Positions 1 through 5,166 of a DNA stretch of 6,364 nucleotides are shown piece by piece. The notes beneath the pieces are model-generated. The model saw nothing but the letters and a program-made list of their open reading frames with translations. It did not search any database and had not been told where the DNA came from. Every line of letters begins with the position of its first letter. Position 1 is the stretch's first letter. Both the position numbers and the translations under genes were made by a program. This DNA is from an uncultured Alphaproteobacteria bacterium (lineage in GTDB: Bacteria > Pseudomonadota > Alphaproteobacteria > Caulobacterales > Caulobacteraceae), in contig CAIZKE010000155.1 in the NCBI GenBank assembly GCA_903933475.1, positions 1 through 6,364 on the forward strand. The letters run 5' to 3'.

Positions 1-236
1 ACCAACCTGAGGTCGCCAGCCGAAGCGGCGAGTTCGAGTGCCGAGGCCACGGAGGCCTCGTCCCTGAGGTCCAGGGGCGGGTCGCTGCTCCGCCCCAGGC
101 CGATCACCCGGTCGAAGCGGTCAGACGCCTCCAGGGCCTGGACCAGGGCCGAACCGATCCCGCCTCCCGCGCCGATGACCAGGGCGATCCCGCCCTCAGC
201 GCTGGACGGCTCGGAAGTCTGTTCAGGGCTGGACAT
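1..236 (-). CDS. Short-chain dehydrogenase/reductase, N-terminal part (cut by left window edge)
   Basis: This reads leftward from an ATG at 236-234 and runs open to the window edge, giving 78 residues with the C-terminus missing. The start is supported by a GGAGG ribosome site (complement of 244-248) seven bases upstream. After a 15-residue polar leader comes a beta strand and a glycine-rich nucleotide-binding loop, VIGAGGGIG (residues 20-28), fitting the SDR pattern GxxxGxG (G22, G26, G28). An LGRS segment (47-50) ends the second beta strand, and its arginine suggests NADP(H) preference. The following PPLDLRDEAS resembles short SDRs often annotated as C-factor/CsgA-like. The catalytic Ser, Tyr and Lys would lie outside the window, so activity and substrate cannot be judged. 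The usual SDR TGxxxGxG threonine is replaced by isoleucine (I21), which is tolerated in this subgroup. It is divergent from the transporter gene at 468. Confidence 0.85.
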   Translation of the reverse strand, partial: MSSPEQTSEPSSAEGGIALVIGAGGGIGSALVQALEASDRFDRVIGLGRSSDPPLDLRDEASVASALELAASAGDLRL

Positions 237-243
237 GACCGGG

Positions 244-248
244 CCTCC
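244..248 (-). promoter_or_regulatory. Ribosome binding site of the left-edge SDR gene
   Basis: CCTCC on the plus strand reads GGAGG on the minus strand, seven bases before the ATG at 236. It fixes the start of a gene that is otherwise incomplete in this window. Confidence 0.75.
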
Positions 249-425
249 GTGGGGTTTCGCCTGCGGGGCAGGGTCGCCCCACAGACTGTCCGCATACGCC
301 TTCCCGGATATCCCGGCGATCTTCTCGTGGCTCCATCGCCCGTAGGTCCTGATTACCCGTGTGGCGCGCCCTGCAGGCCTCCCAGATTTCCTGATCCCGC
401 TCGGAACTTTAGTCCATCGTTAATG

Positions 426-440
426 GCCTGTTTTTCAGGC
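426..440 (+). promoter_or_regulatory. Small hairpin in the leader of the TSUP gene
   Basis: GCCTG (426-430) and CAGGC (436-440) form a perfect 5-bp stem with a TTTTT loop. It lies 14 bases before the AGGAG ribosome site and within an AT-richer patch. It could be a leader RNA element or an operator half-site pair. It is short enough to occur by chance, and the U-run is in the loop rather than after the stem, so it is not a terminator. Confidence 0.25.
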
Positions 441-454
441 ATGAGGCGAGGCCC

Positions 455-459
455 AGGAG
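455..459 (+). promoter_or_regulatory. Ribosome binding site deciding the TSUP start
   Basis: AGGAG lies eight bases upstream of the ATG at 468. It decides against the longer readings that begin at 249 (GTG) or at the in-frame ATGs at 423 and 441, which lack such a site and add residues foreign to the family. Confidence 0.75.
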
Positions 460-467
460 CCCGGCCC

Positions 468-1244
468 ATGCAAGATTTTCTGCTGTTCGCCCTCGTCGGT
501 CTTCTGGCCCAGGCGGTGGATGGCGCCCTCGGCATGGCCTACGGGGTTATTTCGTCCATGGTCCTGCTGAGCTTCGGCGTGCCGCCCGCCGTGGCTTCTG
601 CCAGCGTCCATGCGGCCGAGGTCTTCACCACCGCCGCCTCGGCCGGCTCCCATGTCTGGCATCGTAATGTGAACTGGAAGCTCTTCACGCCCCTCGCCAT
701 TGGCGGCTGTGTGGGCGGCGCCCTTGGTGCCTTCGTCCTGACCTCGATTGATGGGGCGGTCCTTAAGCCCTGGATCACCGGCTACCTCGCCCTGATGGGT
801 TGCGTGATCCTCTGGCGCGCTCTCCGTAGTCCGGTGCTGCGGCACTTCCCCGTGAAGTTCAGCGGCCCCCTCGGCTTCTTCGGCGGACTGTTCGATGCCA
901 TCGGCGGCGGTGGCTGGGGCCCGACGGTCACCACGGCCATGGTCGGCGTCGGCGGCGATCCCCGCACCAGCATCGGCACCGCCAACACGGCCGAGTTCCT
1001 CGTCACTTCCACCATCTCGGCGACCTTCCTGGCGACCCTCCTCACCGGACACTGGGCCGATGCAGGGGACCTGACCGGCCACGCCACGGCAGTGGCGGGC
1101 CTGGTCGCCGGGGGCCTGGTCTCTGCGCCGCTGGCGGGCCTGATGGTCAAGCTGGCGCCCCAGCGGATCCTCACCGGGGCCGTCGGCGTCCTGGTCGCCT
1201 GCCTCGCCGCCTACCAGGCCGCCCGCCTCGCCGGCTGGGTCTAG
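468..1244 (+). CDS. TauE/SafE (TSUP) family membrane anion transporter
   Basis: A 258-residue hydrophobic membrane protein of the TauE/SafE (TSUP, 4-toluene sulfonate uptake permease) family. Members move sulfite, sulfonates, sulfoacetate or other organic anions across the inner membrane, and the substrate here cannot be named. The family's internal duplication is visible. VDGALGMAYGVISS (about 17-30) matches FDAIGGGGWGPTVTT (about 142-156). GVPPAVASASVHAAE (37-51) matches GDPRTSIGTANTAEF (163-177). Hydrophobic spans fall near 4-16, 73-93, 102-117, 133-147, 178-193, 206-227 and 234-253. The ATG at 468 is chosen because AGGAG (455-459) sits eight bases before it and the protein then begins directly with the first membrane segment. 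The frame is open back to a GTG at 249, but that extension is arginine- and proline-rich and unlike the family. The stop overlaps that of the convergent GST gene. The family is clear; a sulfite-export role would be a guess. Confidence 0.92.
   Translation: MQDFLLFALVGLLAQAVDGALGMAYGVISSMVLLSFGVPPAVASASVHAAEVFTTAASAGSHVWHRNVNWKLFTPLAIGGCVGGALGAFVLTSIDGAVLKPWITGYLALMGCVILWRALRSPVLRHFPVKFSGPLGFFGGLFDAIGGGGWGPTVTTAMVGVGGDPRTSIGTANTAEFLVTSTISATFLATLLTGHWADAGDLTGHATAVAGLVAGGLVSAPLAGLMVKLAPQRILTGAVGVLVACLAAYQAARLAGWV
1241..1244. other. Shared CTAG: overlapping stop codons of convergent genes
   Basis: The plus-strand transporter ends with TAG at 1242-1244, and the minus-strand GST ends with TAG read from 1243-1241. 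The palindrome CTAG therefore supplies both stops, and the genes overlap by 3 to 4 bases with no room for a terminator between them. Confidence 0.97.
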
Positions 1245-2092
1245 AGGACCAGCTTGTCGAAATCGCTGGCGTCGTGGCGCTCGAGAAGCTGGCTCTCGGG
1301 CTTGCCGAAGGGCCGGTTCACGGCCCGTCCGCGCTTGGCCGCCGGCCGGGCGGCGATGGCGTCAGCCCAGCGGTTGACGTGGACGTACTCGTGCACCTGC
1401 AGGAACTCGCCGCCACCATACATCTCGCCCTTGGCCATGGCGCCATACCAGGGCCAGATCGCCATGTCGGCGATGGTGAAGTCCGGCCCGGCGATGAACT
1501 CGCTTTCGGCCAGGCGGCGGTCCAGCACGTCCATCTGGCGCTTCACCTCCATGGCGAAGCGGTCGATGGCGTATTCGATCTTCATCGGCGCATAGGCGTA
1601 GAAGTGGCCGAAGCCGCCGCCCAAGTAGGGAGCGCTGCCCATCTGCCAGAACAGCCAGGACATGCATTCGGCCCGGGCGCCCGGCTCGGTGGGCAGGAAG
1701 GCGCCGAACTTCTCGGCCAGGTGCACCAGGATGGCGCCGGACTCAAAGACCCGGATCGGCTTCGGTCCGCTGCGGTCCAGCAGGGCGGGGATCTTCGAGT
1801 TCGGGTTGATGTCGACGAAGCCGCTCGTGAACTGGTCGCCCTCGTTGATGCGGATCAGCCAGGCGTCGTACTCGGCCCCGGAATGGCCGAGGGCCAGAAG
1901 CTCCTCCAGCATCACCGTCACCTTCACCCCGTTGGGCGTGCCCAGGGAGTAGAGCTGCATCGGGTGGCGGCCCACCGGCAGGTCCTTCTCCTGGGTAGGT
2001 CCGGCGATGGGCCGGTTGATGTTTGCGAACCGGCCGCCGTTCTCGCGGTTCCAGGTCCAGATCTTCGGCGGGACATATTCGGCGTCGGACAT
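1241..2092 (-). CDS. yghU: YghU-type (Nu class) glutathione S-transferase / disulfide-bond reductase
   Basis: A 283-residue cytosolic protein, close along nearly its whole length to E. coli YghU (about 288 residues) as I recall it. YghU binds two glutathiones per subunit and reduces disulfides and organic hydroperoxides in vitro; its physiological role is unsettled. Visible landmarks: the N-terminal extension ending in FANINRPIAGPT (22-33), the active-site loop LGTPNG (50-55) with T52 and N54 at the same numbers as YghU's glutathione-contacting residues, NPNSKIPAL (96-104) with the thioredoxin-fold cis-proline P102, the glutathione gamma-glutamyl contact pair ESG (117-119), the GGGFGHFYAYAP loop (158-169), and the C-domain capping box FTIADMAIW (205-213). 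The conserved tail ERHDASDF is also present. The ATG at 2092 is preferred because GGGGAG precedes it by eight bases and the MSDAEY start fits YghU; the frame stays open to 2200. It is divergent from the Tat-SDR gene. Confidence 0.95.
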   Translation of the reverse strand: MSDAEYVPPKIWTWNRENGGRFANINRPIAGPTQEKDLPVGRHPMQLYSLGTPNGVKVTVMLEELLALGHSGAEYDAWLIRINEGDQFTSGFVDINPNSKIPALLDRSGPKPIRVFESGAILVHLAEKFGAFLPTEPGARAECMSWLFWQMGSAPYLGGGFGHFYAYAPMKIEYAIDRFAMEVKRQMDVLDRRLAESEFIAGPDFTIADMAIWPWYGAMAKGEMYGGGEFLQVHEYVHVNRWADAIAARPAAKRGRAVNRPFGKPESQLLERHDASDFDKLVL

Positions 2093-2234
2093 TGGTGGTC
2101 TCCCCTGTCGGGCGCTGCCGCCCACGCGGGCACCCCTCGGAGCCAGAATAGCTATCCGCCCGGGTTTCCCAATGGGATTTTGCGCATCGGGCCCGGGCAC
2201 CTATCTCCTGGGTCCAGTCCCCGGAGAAAACCCC
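2093..2234. promoter_or_regulatory. Divergent intergenic region between yghU and the Tat-SDR gene
   Basis: These 142 bases must hold the promoters of yghU (leftward) and of the SDR-BVMO pair (rightward). No consensus promoter stands out. Two symmetric elements sit near the middle: ATAGCTAT at 2148-2155 inside a 12-base near-palindrome (2146-2157, 10 of 12 symmetric), and TCCCAATGGGA at 2167-2177, a perfect 11-base palindrome with a single central base. ATAGCTAT is also the most AT-rich point of the region and could be a -10 element on either strand. Either could be a regulator site for one or both genes, though neither was matched to a known regulator. Ribosome sites flank the region: GGGGAG for yghU (complement of 2101-2106) and GGAG at 2223-2226 for the SDR. 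Confidence 0.4.
2167..2177. promoter_or_regulatory. Candidate operator palindrome TCCCAATGGGA
   Basis: This perfect inverted repeat (TCCCA, central A, TGGGA) lies about 60 bases before the SDR start and 75 before the yghU start, a plausible place for a repressor or activator. It is short, and no regulator gene is visible in the window. Confidence 0.25.
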
Positions 2235-3233
2235 ATGCCCCAACCCGCCCGCCCCAGCCGCCGCGACCTGATCGCTGGAGCTTCTCTTGCCGCTGCCGCC
2301 ACGCCCGCCCTTGCAGCCGAGGTCCTGCCCGCCGGGGCGCTGAAGGGCCGATCGGTCCTGATCACCGGTGCCAGCTCGGGCTTCGGGCGGCTTACCGCCC
2401 TGCACCTGGCTGGCCTCGGCGCCCACGTCATCGCCTCCATGCGAAACCTTCAGGGCGGACGGCGTCCCGAGGCCGTCTCCCTGAAGGCCGAGGCCGCCGG
2501 CCTTCCAGGGCGGCTGGACCTGGTCGAGATCGACGTCATCCGGGCCGACCAGGTCGCCTCCGGCGTCGCCGCAGCCGAGCGCCTGGCCGGCGGCGGCCTC
2601 GACGTCCTGGTCTCCAATGCCGGAATTGGCCTCTCGGGCCCCCTCGAGCTGCACGACGAAGCGGCGCTGGAGGCGGAGTTCCAGACCAACCTGCTGGGCG
2701 GCCTGCGCATGGCCCGGGCTGTCCTGCCCGGCATGCGGGCGCGTCGCGCCGGCCTGATCCTCCCGGTCTCCTCGCAGCTTGGCCGGATCGTCATGCCCAA
2801 CATGGGCGGTTACTGCTCCGGCAAGTGGGGGCTGGAGGCCGCCTTTGAGGCCATGGCCTACGAGCTCGCCCCCCTCGGCGTCGATGTGACCATCGTCCAG
2901 CCCGGCGGCTATCCGACCCGAATCTGGGAGACAGGCACAAAGGCCGTCGAGGCCATGATCGCCCGCAACCCGCCGGAGCGGGTCCAGGCCTACGCCCAGC
3001 ACATCGCCATGACCCGGGCCTCCATGACCGCCCCACGCCGGTCGGACCCCATGGATGTGGCCCACGCCATCGCCGGCCTGATCGCCCTGCGAGCAGGGGA
3101 CCGCCCCCTTCGCCAGCCGGTCCATCCGGACACCACCGTCACCACTGCGGTCAACCAGGCCCTCTCGGATGTCCAGGACAAGGTGCTTTCCCGGGGCCCC
3201 TACGCCGCCTGGCGCGCCGCGGTGAAGGGATAG
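2235..3233 (+). CDS. Classical SDR oxidoreductase with a twin-arginine (Tat) signal-like N-terminus
   Basis: A 332-residue NAD(P)-dependent oxidoreductase, probably acting on an alcohol/ketone pair. Visible SDR motifs: cofactor loop TGASSGFG (44-51), R70 after the second beta strand (favouring NADP(H)), SNAG (127-130), catalytic S180, and YCSGK with Y193 and K197 (YxxxK, spaced 13 from the serine). PGG (223-225) follows the sixth strand. The style is that of the 17beta-HSD-like classical SDRs. In front of the fold sits a leader with SRRDLI (8-13), a small-residue hydrophobic stretch (14-26) and ALA-A at 25-28, which looks like a Tat signal with cleavage after A27 or A28. The ATG at 2235 has GGAG (2223-2226) eight bases upstream, and no in-frame ATG, GTG or TTG occurs between it and the fold, so the leader is not a start-site error. 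Export of an SDR is unusual but not unknown: Zymomonas glucose-fructose oxidoreductase, a different family, carries NADP out through Tat. The leader may also be non-functional. A BVMO gene follows after 88 bases. Confidence 0.92.
   Translation: MPQPARPSRRDLIAGASLAAAATPALAAEVLPAGALKGRSVLITGASSGFGRLTALHLAGLGAHVIASMRNLQGGRRPEAVSLKAEAAGLPGRLDLVEIDVIRADQVASGVAAAERLAGGGLDVLVSNAGIGLSGPLELHDEAALEAEFQTNLLGGLRMARAVLPGMRARRAGLILPVSSQLGRIVMPNMGGYCSGKWGLEAAFEAMAYELAPLGVDVTIVQPGGYPTRIWETGTKAVEAMIARNPPERVQAYAQHIAMTRASMTAPRRSDPMDVAHAIAGLIALRAGDRPLRQPVHPDTTVTTAVNQALSDVQDKVLSRGPYAAWRAAVKG
2256..2318 (+). other. Region encoding the Tat-like signal peptide
   Basis: Codons 8-28 of the SDR encode S-R-R-D-L-I, then an alanine-rich uncharged stretch, then an ALA-A cleavage-like site. 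The order n-region with twin arginine, weak h-region, AxA matches Tat signals. Leucine stands where phenylalanine is commonest, which is permitted. This is judged by eye, without a predictor. Confidence 0.65.
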
Positions 3234-3321
3234 GGTGCGGTTTCCGGTTGCCTCCTGCGCCGGCGGCGCCAAAGTCTCCCGCCAAGAGAAAACCCCCGAT
3301 CCGGTCAGGAGTACGACCCCG
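3234..3321 (+). other. Spacer between SDR and BVMO genes, with one weak hairpin
   Basis: The 88-base gap holds a GC hairpin (GCGCC 3257-3261, GGC loop, GGCGC 3265-3269) with no following T-run, so it is not a good intrinsic terminator. The BVMO ribosome site AGGAG is at 3307-3311. Cotranscription of the two genes is likely, but an internal promoter cannot be excluded at this spacing. Confidence 0.4.
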
Positions 3322-5139
3322 ATGACACCCGCCGATGACGCCGCCCCCGTCCGCTCCCTCGACAAGGATGCCCTGAAGGCGAAGTACCGGGCCGAGCGCG
3401 ACAAGCGCCTGCGCGCGGATGGCAACGACCAGTACGTCCGGGTCGCTGGGGTCTTCGCCGGTTATCTCGACGATCCCTACACGCCCTTCCAGCCCCGCGA
3501 GCCCAAGACCGACCACGTGGAGTTCGCTTTCATCGGCGGCGGCTTTGCGGGCCTCGTCGCCGGCGCCCGCCTCGTAGAGGCTGGCATCACCGACGTGCGC
3601 ATCATCGAGAAGGGCGGCGACTTCGGCGGTACCTGGTACTGGAACCGCTATCCCGGTGCCCAGTGTGACACCGCCTCCATGATCTACATGCCCCTCCTGG
3701 AGGAGACGGGGCACATCCCGCGGGAAAAGTACGCCCACGCCCCAGAGATCCTCGAGCAGTGCCAGCGCATCGGCCGCAAGTACAACCTCTACGACAACGC
3801 CCTCTTCCACACTGAGGTGAAGGACCTGACCTGGGACGAGGAGAACGACGTCTGGGTCATCACCACCAACCGCGACGACCGCTTCACCGCCCGATTCCTG
3901 GGCTCGGGCACTGGGCCCCTGCACGTCCCCAAGCTGCCGGGCATCCCGGGCATTGAGAGCTTCAAGGGGCATTCCTTCCACACCAGCCGCTGGGACTATG
4001 ACTATACGGGCGGCGATCCCCTCGGCGCGCCGCTCTCGAAGCTGGGCGACAAGCGGGTGGCCATCATCGGCACAGGTGCCACGGCGGTGCAGTGCGTTCC
4101 GCACCTGGCACGCGCCTGCAAGGAGCTCCTGGTCTTCCAGCGCACCCCCTCCTCGGTGGACGTCCGGGCCAATGCCCCTATCGATCCAGAGTGGTTCGCC
4201 TCTATCGCCACCCCCGGCTGGCAGCAGCGCTGGCTGGAGAACTTCACCGACAACCAGGCCGGCGGCGGCGCGGAGGAGGACCTGGTCAAGGACGGCTGGA
4301 CAGACCTGTCCCGGCGCATCCGCGAGAAGATGAAGACCATCCCGCCCGAGCAGATGAGCCCCCAGGCCATGCTTGCTGCCTTCGAGGACTCTGACTTCGA
4401 AAAGATGGAGGAGATCCGCGCCCGGGTGGACTCCATCGTCTCCGACAGCAAGGCCGCCCAGGACCTCAAGGCCTGGTACAACCAGCTCTGCAAGCGGCCG
4501 TGCTTCCATGACACCTACCTGCAGGCCTTCAACGAACCTTCCACCCGCCTGATCGATACCGACGGCAAGGGTGTGGAGCGGATCACCGAGACAGGCGTGG
4601 TCGTGGCCGGGGTCGAGTACCCCGTCGACTGCATCATCTACGCCTCGGGGTTCGAGGTGGGCACCGACTACACCCGGCGAACCGGCTTCGACCTCACCGG
4701 CGTGGATGGGCTGAAGCTCTCCCAGGCCTGGGCCGAGGGTATGCGCTCCCTGCATGGCCTGCACGTCCGGGGCTTCCCCAACGCCTTCTTTGTCCAGCCC
4801 ACGCAGGGCGCCAACCTGATCTCCAACGTGCCCCACAACCTGACCGACTCCGGGCGCACCATCGCCACCGTGGTGGCCGAGGCGAAGCAGCGGGGTGCCG
4901 TGCGGGTCGAGGTGAGCCAGAAGGCCCAGGATGACTGGGTCGCCCTGCTGCTCACCGGCCCCGGGCGGATAATGATGGGCTCATCGGAATGCACGCCCGG
5001 CTATTACAATAACGAGGGCCAGGCGATGGGGCCGGGGGCGAAGTACTACGTCGGCTACCCCTACGGGGCCAGCGCCTTCTTCCGCTATATCGACGGCTGG
5101 CGGAAGTCCGGGACGTTCGAGGGTCTGGAGTTCGCCTGA
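3322..5139 (+). CDS. Type I Baeyer-Villiger monooxygenase (FAD/NADPH)
   Basis: A 605-residue single-component flavoenzyme that uses NADPH and O2 to insert oxygen next to a ketone, giving an ester or lactone; expected in the cytosol. Both type I fingerprints are exact: GGTWYWNRYPGAQCD (102-116, pattern [AG]GxWxxxx[FY]P[GM]xxxD) and FKGHSFHTSRWD (214-225, pattern FxGxxxHxxxW[PD]), whose tryptophan separates it from ordinary FMOs. The FAD loop is IGGGFAG (71-77), the NADPH loop IGTGATA (249-255), and R282 lies where the flavin-adjacent arginine is expected. The roughly 65-residue N-terminal extension, the FQRTPSSVDVR segment (272-282) and the tail with ECTPGYYNNEGQ (556-567) resemble the longer (about 600-residue) BVMOs of the cyclopentadecanone or steroid/acetone type rather than the shorter cyclohexanone type. 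That subgroup call is tentative. The ATG at 3322 has AGGAG (3307-3311) ten bases upstream; the frame is open from a GTG at 3235 whose leader looks non-native. It is likely in an operon with the SDR and convergent with glcB. Confidence 0.95.
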   Translation: MTPADDAAPVRSLDKDALKAKYRAERDKRLRADGNDQYVRVAGVFAGYLDDPYTPFQPREPKTDHVEFAFIGGGFAGLVAGARLVEAGITDVRIIEKGGDFGGTWYWNRYPGAQCDTASMIYMPLLEETGHIPREKYAHAPEILEQCQRIGRKYNLYDNALFHTEVKDLTWDEENDVWVITTNRDDRFTARFLGSGTGPLHVPKLPGIPGIESFKGHSFHTSRWDYDYTGGDPLGAPLSKLGDKRVAIIGTGATAVQCVPHLARACKELLVFQRTPSSVDVRANAPIDPEWFASIATPGWQQRWLENFTDNQAGGGAEEDLVKDGWTDLSRRIREKMKTIPPEQMSPQAMLAAFEDSDFEKMEEIRARVDSIVSDSKAAQDLKAWYNQLCKRPCFHDTYLQAFNEPSTRLIDTDGKGVERITETGVVVAGVEYPVDCIIYASGFEVGTDYTRRTGFDLTGVDGLKLSQAWAEGMRSLHGLHVRGFPNAFFVQPTQGANLISNVPHNLTDSGRTIATVVAEAKQRGAVRVEVSQKAQDDWVALLLTGPGRIMMGSSECTPGYYNNEGQAMGPGAKYYVGYPYGASAFFRYIDGWRKSGTFEGLEFA

Positions 5140-5166
5140 TCCCCGCCCGGCGGTAGGTCAGGGGCG
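5140..5166. terminator. Convergent 27-base gap, possible weak bidirectional terminator
   Basis: Between the BVMO and glcB stop codons lie 27 bases. They contain a 4-bp hairpin (CCGC 5143-5146, CCG loop, GCGG 5150-5153), and CCCC at 5141-5144 can alternatively pair with GGGG at 5161-5164. Neither is followed by a T-run. Termination here may be Rho-dependent; an intrinsic terminator is not well supported. Confidence 0.2.

Larger units (their letters stand above)
237..467. promoter_or_regulatory. Divergent intergenic region between SDR and TSUP genes
   Basis: These 231 bases separate two divergent genes and should hold both promoters. I see no convincing -35/-10 pair. The most AT-rich part is about 401-424, which would suit a plus-strand -10 region or transcription start. 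Short symmetric elements include GGATATCC at 306-313 and a hairpin at 426-440 (listed separately). The heptamer TCCTGAT occurs at 347-353 and 389-395, 42 bp apart, followed each time by CCCG or a close variant. The plus frame leading into the transporter is open from 249, but nothing in it looks like protein. No RNA gene or small coding region was recognised. Confidence 0.4.

Noticed and set aside
249..467. An in-frame 73-codon extension upstream of the transporter.
   Set aside because: No ribosome site fits, the residues are Pro/Arg-rich and foreign to the TSUP family, and the ATG at 468 has a well-placed AGGAG and starts at the first membrane span.
2093..2200. A 36-codon in-frame extension of yghU.
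   Set aside because: The MSDAEY start at 2092 matches the family's N-terminus and has its own ribosome site. The extension would consume most of the divergent promoter region.
1274..2848. A 524-codon plus-strand open frame running across yghU into the SDR gene.
   Set aside because: It is antisense to the well-supported yghU gene and out of frame with the SDR, with low-complexity Pro/Arg/Gly/His-rich translation.
3257..3269. A GC hairpin after the SDR gene as a possible intrinsic terminator.
   Set aside because: The stem is only 5 bp and there is no T-run, so it does not meet the usual pattern.
3235..3321. A 29-codon GTG-started extension of the BVMO.
   Set aside because: It would start directly after the SDR stop without a ribosome site and adds residues not typical of the family; the ATG at 3322 has AGGAG upstream.
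1743..3425. A 560-codon open frame on the minus strand lying across yghU, the intergenic region and the SDR gene.
   Set aside because: It is a high-GC shadow. The real genes on other frames have complete family motifs, while this frame is compositionally odd, spans an intergenic region and shows no domain.
3151..4836. A 561-codon open frame antisense to the BVMO gene.
   Set aside because: Strong G/C third-position bias in the BVMO removes stops from the antisense frame. The translation shows no recognisable motif and lacks a credible start context.
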